From assembly GCF_009910675.1 (NCBI RefSeq), contig NZ_RSEJ01000022.1:1-64000 (forward strand): a stretch of DNA of 64,000 bases. The letters are read 5' to 3'. Source of the DNA: Photobacterium alginatilyticum (lineage in GTDB: Bacteria; Pseudomonadota; Gammaproteobacteria; Enterobacterales; Vibrionaceae). Under the pieces are notes generated by a model. That model worked only from the letters and a program-made list of their open reading frames with translations. It searched no databases and was not told where the DNA came from. Within the stretch, counting starts at the first letter, position 1; every line of letters starts with the position of its first letter. The translations under genes and the position numbers were made by a program. Below are positions 27,403 to 35,830 of this stretch, one piece after another.

Positions 27403-28185
27403 TTAAGTCGGTTGCGCGGATAAAACTTTTTCAGGATTGTACTTCACATCAAGCTGATTAAATGACTCAAGTCGGTATAAGCCTACTTCATCTAGCATAC
27501 GGGTTAACTCCCAAGCATCTGAATACTTGCATCGCGCTAATTGATAGGCTTTCTCTGCAGAGTTGTACCAGCCAATATATGCTTTAGAGAGTTGTTCATT
27601 ATTTTGCTCATCTTGCTGAATCTTACTTATAAGCTTATCCAAGTGTGCACGGCACTCTTCAAATTGCTCTTTATAACGTAAAAATTTCTGTTCACATAGC
27701 TCTCTTAGCTCAAACCACTCTTTTTCTTTCTCCAATCGCTTAAGCATGGCCTGTTCAGCGCTAAAGTTCTTATACGGCGGCTCATTCGATACTTTTCTCT
27801 GCAAGATAGCAACAAACCCGTCCAGAGTACTAATACCCCACCCATACCCATAGCCCCATGCAGATGCATAGCCAGATAGATCAGAACCAATGAAGTTACT
27901 AAATTCCTGTACCATTTCATCATGAGCCCAAGTTGAGTTGGCCTGCGCACCTGAGACTGGCAAGATAGCTTTAACTTCAAGCTGATAACTATAACAGTAG
28001 TCAGCCAACTGCTGCATCGCACTGCCGATAGAATCGGCACTTACTTCCCAGGTGTAATTGAAACTACCACCGTTAGGGAGCTTGAAGAGCTCGTTTTGAT
28101 TCACCTCCTGGTTAAAATAGGCTCTAAATTGATGAGTTTCTATTACACTGTCGTTATGAAAAGTATGCGCTTTCAGAATTTCCAT
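27403..28185 (-). CDS. Hypothetical protein with C-terminal coiled coil
   Basis: The 260-residue protein has no signal peptide. The first half has a Gly/Tyr-rich patch (SGYASAWGYGYGWG, about 104-117) and a Trp-containing beta-rich region. The second half (about 140-215) is a charged helical stretch likely to be coiled coil. I do not recognise the family. ATG 28185 was preferred over the in-frame TTG three codons earlier. Not obviously linked to its neighbours. Confidence 0.6.
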   Translation of the reverse strand: MEILKAHTFHNDSVIETHQFRAYFNQEVNQNELFKLPNGGSFNYTWEVSADSIGSAMQQLADYCYSYQLEVKAILPVSGAQANSTWAHDEMVQEFSNFIGSDLSGYASAWGYGYGWGISTLDGFVAILQRKVSNEPPYKNFSAEQAMLKRLEKEKEWFELRELCEQKFLRYKEQFEECRAHLDKLISKIQQDEQNNEQLSKAYIGWYNSAEKAYQLARCKYSDAWELTRMLDEVGLYRLESFNQLDVKYNPEKVLSAQPT

Positions 28186-28470
28186 GTTTGCCAATCTATG
28201 TTGTTATTTGCGGCTATAATAGCGTAACTAGCTAATATAATGAATTTCTAATCCTAATATACTTGCGTTAACAGGCAGTTTACGCGGTTGTCTAAACTGA
28301 CAGAATTTTCTCATCACCTCACTAGTTCTACTTAGCTCATATCAATAAGCTTTCTTTCAAATTTGCTCTGGCAATTCGACTAATGCAACTTACTTAAACA
28401 CTATGCGCCACAGGTGAAATTGAAACAGACGGCGTAGATGCCTGGTTCGAAGCCGATGAGGAGCAGCAAA

Positions 28471-28800
28471 ATGTACAATTACACTAACTACCCTAACGTT
28501 GATGTCTCTTATAGTGTTAAATCAGACATTAACGTGACACCGTCACAGTTAAATTCTGGAGATAATGAAAGCTCATTACCCGAGTCATCTCAACCAGTTA
28601 CAATCTTAGATGAACAGTCATCACCGCAACTTATCAGCCATAAAGAAGTGTTGGAGATGTTCCAAATCTCCAGCAAAGCCACTATCTACAAGTGGCGCCA
28701 AAACCGCGGCTTCCCAGATCCGGTAACGCTGATGCCTTTGCGTTGGTTACGTTCTGCAGTTGAAGAATGGAAAGAAGGTATTGGGGGCTGTGGGAAATAA
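28471..28800 (+). CDS. AlpA/excisionase-like helix-turn-helix regulator
   Basis: The 109-residue protein has a low-complexity polar N-terminus (1-55) and a MerR/AlpA-type DNA-binding domain at the C-terminus: LISHKEVLEMFQISSKATIY, then KWRQNRGFPDPVTLMPLRW. The pattern of helix-turn-helix plus GFP(D)P and a Trp-containing wing is typical of prophage and island AlpA regulators and excisionases. GAGGAG lies seven bases before ATG 28471. It marks the left side of the accessory island, and the reverse transcriptases converge on it. Confidence 0.7.
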   Translation: MYNYTNYPNVDVSYSVKSDINVTPSQLNSGDNESSLPESSQPVTILDEQSSPQLISHKEVLEMFQISSKATIYKWRQNRGFPDPVTLMPLRWLRSAVEEWKEGIGGCGK

Positions 28801-28848
28801 AAAAATTACCACAAGGCTCAGGGAAATGACGGCCATACAATATGGTTT

Positions 28849-28879
28849 GCTGAAAGAGTGAGATAATCACTCTTTCAGC
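28849..28879. terminator. Perfect 13-bp hairpin between the AlpA-like gene and the RT operon
   Basis: GCTGAAAGAGTGA pairs fully with TCACTCTTTCAGC around a five-base GATAA loop. It may end the plus-strand AlpA transcript or form the 3' end of the minus-strand candidate ncRNA. Neither side has a strong T run. Confidence 0.5.
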
Positions 28880-29090
28880 AGTGTTTCCTTAACCGCCTAG
28901 TGTGTGCAGTCAAAATAAACTGCTCTCTAAGATATGTCTCTATCAGCTTACGCGATGCATCCAGAGAATAAATTAAAGTATAAGGTTCGTCCTACACAAG
29001 GTGTACGATCATGTGTAAGCCTTACCCTAATGCTCCGTATAAAGAAGCACGCTAAATTATACTATGAGCATGGATGGGCCCTCAGAAACA
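28849..29090 (-). ncRNA. Candidate DRT3 non-coding RNA downstream of drt3b
   Basis: The 306-base non-coding gap after the second reverse transcriptase is full of minus-strand structure. One stem pairs 28981-28998 with 29012-29024 (5 bp, bulge, then 8 bp). GCAGT/ACTGC (28906-28910 with 28919-28923) sits immediately before CACACAC (28900-28906 on the minus strand). A perfect 13-bp hairpin follows at 28849-28879. DRT3 systems are reported to use an ncRNA with an ACACAC template for the GT-synthesising enzyme, which this motif would fit. The ends are not defined and the last hairpin has no T run, so limits are approximate. Confidence 0.5.
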
Positions 29091-29106
29091 AGTGAAAAAT
29101 ACATTA

Positions 29107-31071
29107 TTAGTAAGCTGTTTTCAACTCTTTTTTCTCTAAAAGATTTAAAAGGTTAATTTCTTTCCAGTTTACGAACCAATAATTGTTCTCCATATAGTCA
29201 ATTTGATTATTTAGAGTAACATCATCAAAAGATTGCTGTGTTTTTAACTTATAAAAAGATCTAAGCCATTTTTTCTTTTCTTTTCTTTCTATATATGGAC
29301 ATGATAAACAATCAAGAAACAAGTGAGCTAATTCTGAAGATTTTTCAATCTTATAAATATTAGAAAATAACTTATCCACCACTTTGAAAATGTCAGATTT
29401 AAGATGTGAAAACCCTTTATGTTTTTTAAAATAAAACAGACAACTAATAATTTCATGATATGTAAGATCAGCATTCTTAATATCGAAAACCTTTTCAATC
29501 ACACTAGGTGGTAACAAATAATTATTACCCATATCTGCGGTAAGTAAAACAATATTAATCACTTCTAAATTTATCAAATGCTCCCTAAGTGAATCAACAC
29601 AAGTGTTATTATTCTCTACAACATCTATGATGTTTCTAAAAATCTTATCCTTAACACTATCAAGAAAAACATCATTATATTCTTCAAAAAACCTATAAGA
29701 AAGTATACTCCCTTGACACAATTTATAGGACGCACTTATAGACGGTGAAACTGTATAAAAATAGAACATTACATCTATAAACACACCAAATACATTCTTA
29801 CAATTAACTTGCGATTCCTTATCACTAATCGCTTCAGGTGTTAACCTTATTATTTTTTGTATTCTACTATCTAAGGAAGAAATAATATACGATGATACTT
29901 CATCATAACCCGAGTTATTCTTAGAACATATAGACTTAATCTTTGACACGAAATTCAAATAAAGCTTATCAGGCCTATTAATCTTGCTAAACACTAGCTT
30001 CTTGCTATCTGATTTATATAGTTTTTGATATAAAGTGCTTGTTAGTTTGTTTATCTCGTCATTAACTTCATTAATTACTATTGATTTCTTTGTTAGAAAT
30101 GGATGATGAAACTTTTCTCTTTTACTTTCATTTACGTGTAAATTATATTTTCTCAATTCATCACTATATGTATCAAAAACCACACTAGCTACCGAATCAT
30201 TATTAGCAAAGATAAATGAATCATCAACATATCGCCTTATTTTGTAATCAATCGAACTTTTATAACCATATTTTTTATAGATTTTACTTTCAACATTAAG
30301 ATCAATTCTCTGAAAAATTATCTCTGCAAAGATTCGACTTATTTCAGGCCCAATGACAATACCATTTGTTTGATTGTCGTTAGCTTGTTGCATCAACATA
30401 TCAAACTGCTGTCCAAATGTTGATTTAATACTCACATTTTCTTTTACATGAATTTTCTCTTTAGTTGCCCAAGCAATAGAGTGAGTATAAATACTATCAA
30501 AACATTTTGATATATCTAACATCCAAAGCGTACTATATCTCTTTTCCAAACGTAAAAATTCAGAGGAATTATAAAATTTATAAATCCTATCATATCCCCG
30601 ATAAGAGTAGTAAGATATATTATGCTTGTCTGAAAAGTCAGTTTTTAAAGACTCAACTGTATTTTTCTTAAACTTATTAAAGTCAAAGTTACTATTTTCT
30701 TTATAATATGTACTTGATACTTTTTTAGGAGCTCTAATTGTTTGATGACTTTGATTCGTAAAATAACATATCACATCTGAAAAGTTCTTATAAAATAATG
30801 CCATTCGGTGCTGAGAACTTGGATGAACAAGTGACAACTTCCGAAGAGATTCATTATTCCTTCTAATCATATAATTAAAAGGCAACGTGGGTTTCTTATT
30901 ATTTAATATTAGATATGAGTATAGTTCATTAATACATGATTGTTCAAACTTCAGGCTATTTAAGTACAAACCATCATTCGAAAAAATTAACGGAGTTTCA
31001 AACGGGACAGTATCAGTAACTAAAGCTCTAAGGTAATTATCCGCGTGTATTTTTGATGTTCTTTTACGCAT
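29107..31071 (-). CDS. drt3b: Antiphage reverse transcriptase, Drt3b-like (UG8 class)
   Basis: The 654-residue protein has reverse-transcriptase palm motifs: LDISKCFDSIY (Asp186 in motif A), NGIVIGPEISR (motif B region) and YVDD at 281-284 (motif C), then a long helical C-terminal region typical of defence RTs. The N-terminus (KIHADNYLRALVTDTVPFET) fits the larger RT of DRT type 3. Defence RTs of this kind protect against phage by making DNA from a dedicated template. ATG 31071 overlaps the first RT gene by eight bases, so the two are translationally coupled. Very AT-rich compared with the flanking chromosome, indicating transfer. Confidence 0.82.
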   Translation of the reverse strand: MRKRTSKIHADNYLRALVTDTVPFETPLIFSNDGLYLNSLKFEQSCINELYSYLILNNKKPTLPFNYMIRRNNESLRKLSLVHPSSQHRMALFYKNFSDVICYFTNQSHQTIRAPKKVSSTYYKENSNFDFNKFKKNTVESLKTDFSDKHNISYYSYRGYDRIYKFYNSSEFLRLEKRYSTLWMLDISKCFDSIYTHSIAWATKEKIHVKENVSIKSTFGQQFDMLMQQANDNQTNGIVIGPEISRIFAEIIFQRIDLNVESKIYKKYGYKSSIDYKIRRYVDDSFIFANNDSVASVVFDTYSDELRKYNLHVNESKREKFHHPFLTKKSIVINEVNDEINKLTSTLYQKLYKSDSKKLVFSKINRPDKLYLNFVSKIKSICSKNNSGYDEVSSYIISSLDSRIQKIIRLTPEAISDKESQVNCKNVFGVFIDVMFYFYTVSPSISASYKLCQGSILSYRFFEEYNDVFLDSVKDKIFRNIIDVVENNNTCVDSLREHLINLEVINIVLLTADMGNNYLLPPSVIEKVFDIKNADLTYHEIISCLFYFKKHKGFSHLKSDIFKVVDKLFSNIYKIEKSSELAHLFLDCLSCPYIERKEKKKWLRSFYKLKTQQSFDDVTLNNQIDYMENNYWFVNWKEINLLNLLEKKELKTAY

Positions 31072-32314
31072 TAATCCACGCCCTTTGAATTTCAGATTGT
31101 CTTGTCGGAGAAAATTTAACAAATGTATGTCTACTAAAACCACGTCTAAATGAGTATCTTAGTAAAATCCTTTTATCCCTTTCTTTTAAACTTATGGAGG
31201 AGAAAACCCTACCTTTCTTAGATAGTATGGCAAATCTTAGAAATCGGTCTAGTTCATTCAAAGCTACTGAAGTTTCATAATCAACTCTCTTATAATTATA
31301 ATAAATACCTGACATAATGCTTATATCTTTTGATGTATCTAAAATACTGAAGTTAGATGTTAATAGTTTAATTCTATCATCAAGAAGTTTGAAGTCTCCA
31401 CTTTTTACATATGAGCTAAAACTTCTAATGATCTTTGTTTTGATTTTTTTTACTTTATTTGGGGCGATATCAAGATATACATCTCGAAATAAACTGTTTG
31501 GCTGTTCACCATTTTTGAAAGGAGCATAAATTTTATAGTTGTAGCCAAGATAGTTTAACTCTTCTGACCTTCTATCAGAATTAGCTTTTGCTGGTTTAAT
31601 TGTATTTAATGTTAGCTTCTTTTTCTTTTTCTTACTAAAAAAAAGATTTTCAGGTAATTTATTAGCAATATCCGACAAAAAATTAGATGGATCTCTCTGA
31701 TTAGTGATAATTATTATATCATCTACATATCGAAAATAATGGTAAACATAGTCCTTTGAATTCACGTATGCATCAAATTCCATCATCATTATTTCAGATA
31801 AAGTTGCACTAAGTGATATACCTCTGGGTAAGCCCTTGCCTCCACATTGATGAAATGCGCTAAGCATTAACTTAACCACTCTTTTAGTATCATGATTTAT
31901 TCTTAAATTATCATCAATTAACCCAATAACTTCGTCATGTGAAATTGATTCATAAAACTGGTTAATATCCAGTTTGAATAATTTGTAATTTATACCTTCA
32001 CTAAGTATTACTTTCAAACATTTAACAATTGAGTCCCTGTTATTTTGTTTGACTCTATATGCCTTCTTAAGATTTTTATTCGCTTTTCTTAATACAAGAT
32101 TGTCATGTAGATTTTTAAAGGCATATACAGGTTTCTTCTTTATTTTCTTGATTTCAATATTGTCTTCATGAAAAAAACCATATTTTACCAAGTCTAATGC
32201 CTTATCAATCTGCTCTAATTTGTAAGCATCATTATATAAGAGAGCATTGTTTTTGAAGTCCTTTTTTAAAAGACAACGTAATAAACTCACACGATTAAAA
32301 GACTGATCGTACAT
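31064..32314 (-). CDS. drt3a: Antiphage reverse transcriptase, Drt3a-like (UG3 class)
   Basis: The 416-residue protein carries RT motifs LDINQFYESI (Asp116, motif A), GLPRGISLSATLSE (161-174, motif B) and YVDD at 196-199 (motif C), plus a basic thumb and C-terminal domain. Order, size and pairing with a second larger RT match DRT type 3 antiphage systems. ATG 32314 lies six bases after AAGGA; the ATG at 32320 directly abuts that site. Poly-lysine stretches near residue 225 reflect long A runs. It is the first gene of a two-gene operon, downstream of a decayed integrase. Confidence 0.82.
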   Translation of the reverse strand: MYDQSFNRVSLLRCLLKKDFKNNALLYNDAYKLEQIDKALDLVKYGFFHEDNIEIKKIKKKPVYAFKNLHDNLVLRKANKNLKKAYRVKQNNRDSIVKCLKVILSEGINYKLFKLDINQFYESISHDEVIGLIDDNLRINHDTKRVVKLMLSAFHQCGGKGLPRGISLSATLSEIMMMEFDAYVNSKDYVYHYFRYVDDIIIITNQRDPSNFLSDIANKLPENLFFSKKKKKKLTLNTIKPAKANSDRRSEELNYLGYNYKIYAPFKNGEQPNSLFRDVYLDIAPNKVKKIKTKIIRSFSSYVKSGDFKLLDDRIKLLTSNFSILDTSKDISIMSGIYYNYKRVDYETSVALNELDRFLRFAILSKKGRVFSSISLKERDKRILLRYSFRRGFSRHTFVKFSPTRQSEIQRAWINA

Positions 32315-32373
32315 AAACATTCCTTAAACAGATACGTTGTATGTAACCATATGGAATTGATGGAGTAAACAGT

Positions 32374-32985
32374 TTATCCGTCATCCTTGTCTAGAAATGC
32401 TGTCAACTTATCAGCATATAACTCATAAGCCTTGAGTTGGTCGTCTAACCAATCATGCTTGTTGTACACGGCCAGTACGCCACCTAGCTCATGCCCCAGC
32501 ATCTTCTCTACTACATGCGGCATCACACCCAACTCAGAGGCGCCTGTAGACAGCGAGCGCCTAAAATCGTGTGTTCACCAGTGCTCTAGCGGCAGGCTCT
32601 CGCGTATGCGGCGTATATAACGGTTTGCTGCTGCAATGCTGATTGGGGTGTTAAGGTCTTGCCCTGGGAATAACACGTCGTCGTAACGTGTTTTAGGGTG
32701 GTGAGTTGGTGAAGGGGTTTGTTGGCGGTACTGGCTCGGCTGCGTTCTATTGCTAGCCAGATTTGCGCTAATTCAGACCAGGGAGGAATGTGGCATCTAT
32801 TCTCGACTGGAGATGGTTTCGAGGTTTCTGTCGGGGGCAGGTGCCAAGGAAGTAGTTGTTGGTGAAGCAACGGTAAGGCGCTTGTGTCCCCTTCTTTAAG
32901 GTGGAGACAAAGTGTTTCAGCCAGTAGTTCACACAGTCGTCTAAAGTGACGAAATCTTGCTCACAACTACCACCAACCCCATTGG
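32374..32985 (-). pseudogene. Decayed P4-type tyrosine integrase
   Basis: Minus-strand fragments of one integrase survive in order. A core-binding piece (DDCVNYWLKHFVSTLKKGTQ) lies near 32890-32960. A catalytic-domain piece (KTRYDDVLFPGQDLN) lies near 32660-32700. The C-terminus ([20 protein letters not shown], then [10 protein letters not shown]) runs to the TAA at 32374-32376. An in-frame TGA replaces a codon between LEHW and THDFRR, and the middle has a frameshift and a deletion. It is therefore inactive. It probably once mobilised the element that brought the adjacent reverse transcriptases or nucleases. Confidence 0.8.
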
Positions 32986-33408
32986 CAATTTCGGGATTTC
33001 GGCCTCATTCCTTCAATTCCATCATGATTCTATGTTTGAGCCTTGCCTCTTTGCGGCTAATTGCGGGATACTTAACAACATGAATTTTGAGACTCTTTGC
33101 ACTAAAACGACAACAGTAACGATTGAATTAGCCGATTGTTGTTCTGCACAGAGCAAGCATTGAAAAGCCATTGTTAGAACAAGCACTTAATACGAATGCA
33201 ATGGTTTCTGGAAAACACTATGAACAATACAAATGAGCCAACTTTGTTTTGGCTAGATTATGAAAGCAAGAAAATAAACCATTGATTTAAAACAATTAAG
33301 TCTTGTCATCTCAAGTGGGAGGACACAAGGTGGACACACAATAACCACATAATGTAGATAGCTTGTAACTCTAAAGCAGTGCCACCATTCAATAGCAATT
33401 GAATCAGT
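32986..33408. other. Intergenic region of the island, 423 bases
   Basis: AT-rich remnant sequence with no convincing gene on either strand. A short plus-strand frame at 32957-33163 has no similarity I recognise. It ends just before the PD-(D/E)XK gene stop. Confidence 0.4.
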
Positions 33409-34437
33409 CTAAACAGACGAACATACTTCACTCATTTTTTCATATGACTTAACAAAATCCAAAGTTATCTGTTCGATATTATCTACAAGCTCAGAATATG
33501 AGTTTTCATCAAAGTATAGCAAACCAATTTCACTCTCTTTCAAGCCTTGGTTTGAAGGAGATGAAGTAACTAAATTAGTGCCTTTAACGAGCTTATTAAA
33601 CAATTCACGTAAAACTGCCAACTCCGCCATTTTCTTATTTTTAAAAGACTTGCCAATATAAGAATATTGATTAAGTCTGAGGTAGTATCGGCCAGACTTT
33701 TTATCAATTCGCCAAAATATGTACTCACTTTTGTCCCCATACTTTGCTTCTTTTTTAGCAACACATAAATGAGTCCATGGAGTACCACCATTATTAGCCT
33801 TAGACTTAAAACTCGTATATTCAACTAAATTATAAATACTTTCATGCAAATCACTTAGAAATTTCCTCTGCGAGTATATATCAGAATAGGCGCTCGAATC
33901 ATTGACTTTCATTCTTTCGAACAAGTAATCACATCTATCAATATGACAGCACTTAATATATTGATAATACTGGGATATTATTTGATTATAATTTTTGAAC
34001 GAGTGCAGAGCAGATTCTATATCTCGAGCACTCACAATATCATATCCAAACTTCATAGCTTCTTTGCGCTCAGAATGATATATGAAGCCCAACTTCATAT
34101 AGATGTATTTATGGCAATCAGGAAATGCTTCCTTATATCTTTTTAGTTGCTTTGAATGAATTGTACTATGAACTTTATTTTCAAATAATATTTTTTTATA
34201 CTCTTCTCCATCTTTCAAGGTTACAATAAGATCTGTTTTTTTATTTTGCTTCTCAGCCCTCTCAACACAAACCTCATCAGTTACGCCATTTATTTTTAAT
34301 CTTGAAAGAAACTCTTTCTGATACTTTCTGAGTTCATTATCAGTTTTAAACTCTTCAAATAACCAAGCAAAAAAGGCATCTGTCACCAACTCTTTTGTTG
34401 CTATCGCAAAAATATTATTCATTATCTTTAAGTCCAT
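33409..34437 (-). CDS. PD-(D/E)XK nuclease-superfamily protein
   Basis: The 342-residue protein has a nuclease-like core near residues 67-100: KKTDLIVTLKDGEEYKKILF followed by ENKVHS (Asp, then Glu-x-Lys), then QLKRYKE. This layout is typical of the PDDEXK_4 group of uncharacterised island proteins. The N-terminus (FFAWLFEEF) and a long helical C-terminus complete it. Members are thought to be nucleases, often in defence islands, but activity is not shown here. The start could also be the ATG 15 bases downstream. AT-rich. Confidence 0.7.
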   Translation of the reverse strand: MDLKIMNNIFAIATKELVTDAFFAWLFEEFKTDNELRKYQKEFLSRLKINGVTDEVCVERAEKQNKKTDLIVTLKDGEEYKKILFENKVHSTIHSKQLKRYKEAFPDCHKYIYMKLGFIYHSERKEAMKFGYDIVSARDIESALHSFKNYNQIISQYYQYIKCCHIDRCDYLFERMKVNDSSAYSDIYSQRKFLSDLHESIYNLVEYTSFKSKANNGGTPWTHLCVAKKEAKYGDKSEYIFWRIDKKSGRYYLRLNQYSYIGKSFKNKKMAELAVLRELFNKLVKGTNLVTSSPSNQGLKESEIGLLYFDENSYSELVDNIEQITLDFVKSYEKMSEVCSSV

Positions 34438-34457
34438 TAAGAAAATAACTATCTATT

Positions 34458-34631
34458 ATGCAAGAAGTTGTAACATTAAATTGCGACTTTTCGCACAAAC
34501 ATAAATCAATAAACGGACTTGTTCTTGTGAAATTTCATCCTCTAGTGGTGACGACTAAGGAACCCGAAAATTTTCTACGTAATGTGACATCCTATTTAGA
34601 CTCTCTACCATCAGAAGAACCTAAAAAATGA
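34458..34631 (+). CDS. Possible 57-residue small protein, divergent from the PD-(D/E)XK gene
   Basis: ATG 34458 to TGA 34631 encodes 57 residues (MQEVVTLNCDFSHK...; FHPLVVTTKEPENFLRNVTS), a balanced composition with no membrane segment. It starts 20 bases from the divergent PD-(D/E)XK gene. The ribosome binding site is weak and no homologue is recognised. It could be a small partner or antitoxin-like gene, or the tail of a lost gene. Confidence 0.3.
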   Translation: MQEVVTLNCDFSHKHKSINGLVLVKFHPLVVTTKEPENFLRNVTSYLDSLPSEEPKK

Positions 34632-34891
34632 AGACTGAACCTTCCTTTGCTACCTGTTGAAACGTTACCTTGAGGTGAACTTTTCCCCTTCTGAATTTAA
34701 AAACCAACTCTACTCATGATCAACAGACCCACCATTCCTAACTATTACAGCCACTACAGTTCTCATATAAAGACCTTCGGAATTAGAGCATCTTCAGTAA
34801 TTGATAACACCGCATCAAAATATGGTCAATGTTGCCACCAAAGCTAAACCATTGTACCTTAAACACGAAACCCAACCTTGAACTGTGAATA

Positions 34892-34926
34892 CCAAGCGTT
34901 GGGAATCACTCATAAATGTTTTGTTA
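34892..34926 (-). repeat. Half attC site downstream of the HNH gene
   Basis: On the minus strand CTAACAAAACATTTATGAGT is followed by GATTCCCAACGCTTGG. It resembles the 5' half of the complete attC at 35703-35823 (CTAACAAACTGTTTAAGAGT, GATTCGCAACGCGTGG) and starts six bases past the HNH stop. I could not find a matching 3' half with a GTTRRRY core, so the site looks truncated. Confidence 0.65.
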
Positions 34927-34931
34927 GATGA

Positions 34932-35687
34932 TTACCAGTAGAGGGAGTACATATCCGATGTATAATCATTATTTCCCCCTTTATCCTGGTTACAATCAGT
35001 GCACAACATTTGAAGGTTGGTTGGATCATTCACACCACCTTGGTTCAAAGGCACGATATGATCAATAGCTTGCTCGTTCCCATTAGCTAACATTCCTGTA
35101 AGGTTTTTTTGGCAACCTGGTGCAGCACAATGTCCTTGCTCCCTCCTATTTAGAGCCTCACGAAGCCATTTTGGCCAATAATTGTTGCGCTTCATAACCC
35201 CATCTTTCTTCAAATATTCAGGATATTCCTTTTCTGATAACTTCGATATATGATCAGCAACTATCCGGTTAAACTGCCTCATTGTACTTCTATCGCTAAA
35301 TAGTATGTTGAATATACTGGGTACTAATCGAGGACAAACTTCTTCTTTATATTTTGAGATTAAATAATCGCAGTGGCTTGTTCCACGTAACTCATCAACA
35401 ACTTGTACATATTTTACACCATAGATGTCAAAGTCCCTGTAGATCCTCTCATAAAAGTCATAACCATTCTTCTTCAGTGCGTAATTCAAACCATCTAAGA
35501 TACTATCCTCAATACACTCATGAAGTAATGTCCACTTCTGTGGCTTAAGAGCCAGTAAGAAGCGTTTTTCATCAAGGTAAAATGTTTCTGAAAAAGGGTT
35601 GTAATATTCCTCTTCATAAATTTCGTTTTTAATTTTAGCAACATAATCATGTACAATCCGACTATTCAGTTCTGAAAATGTAACCAT
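34932..35687 (-). CDS. HNH endonuclease (integron cassette gene)
   Basis: The 251-residue protein has an N-terminal helical domain of unknown type and a C-terminal HNH nuclease: CAAPGC, then IDHIVPLNQGGVNDPTNLQM, then LCTDCNQDKGG. The two CxxC-type pairs bind a structural zinc and DHIVP supplies the catalytic His. AGAGG precedes ATG 35687, which lies 16 bases after a complete attC, and the gene ends at a half attC, as in an integron cassette. A restriction or phage-defence role is likely but inferred. Confidence 0.85.
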   Translation of the reverse strand: MVTFSELNSRIVHDYVAKIKNEIYEEEYYNPFSETFYLDEKRFLLALKPQKWTLLHECIEDSILDGLNYALKKNGYDFYERIYRDFDIYGVKYVQVVDELRGTSHCDYLISKYKEEVCPRLVPSIFNILFSDRSTMRQFNRIVADHISKLSEKEYPEYLKKDGVMKRNNYWPKWLREALNRREQGHCAAPGCQKNLTGMLANGNEQAIDHIVPLNQGGVNDPTNLQMLCTDCNQDKGGNNDYTSDMYSLYW

Positions 35688-35702
35688 GAATACCTCTATC
35701 AT

Positions 35703-35823
35703 CTAACGCCCTGTTAAGGTGTGAGCAACGCTATGCTTAAGCTCCCGCACACCATTTAAACACCAATCACAACGCATAGCAAAAATGCCACGCGTTGCGA
35801 ATCACTCTTAAACAGTTTGTTAG
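35703..35823 (-). repeat. Integron attC site (Vibrio type)
   Basis: Minus-strand sequence starts CTAACAAACTGTTTAAGAG, has GCAACGCGTGGCATTTTTGC in the L'' region, and ends CACACCTTAACAGGGCGTTAG. The ends are complementary (AACTGTTTAAG with CTTAACAG; CTAAC with GTTAG), giving the folded cruciform that IntI recombines. About 121 bases, eight bases past the stop of the Mrr-like gene and 16 before the next start, which is the cassette arrangement. Confidence 0.88.
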
Positions 35824-35830
35824 TTTTAAA

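Noticed and set aside
32957-33163. Plus-strand 68-codon frame
   Set aside because: Lies over and beside decayed integrase sequence, no start context and unlike any protein I know.
33330-33342. ACACAC on the plus strand as alternative DRT3 template
   Set aside because: Wrong strand relative to the RT genes and in an unstructured remnant region.
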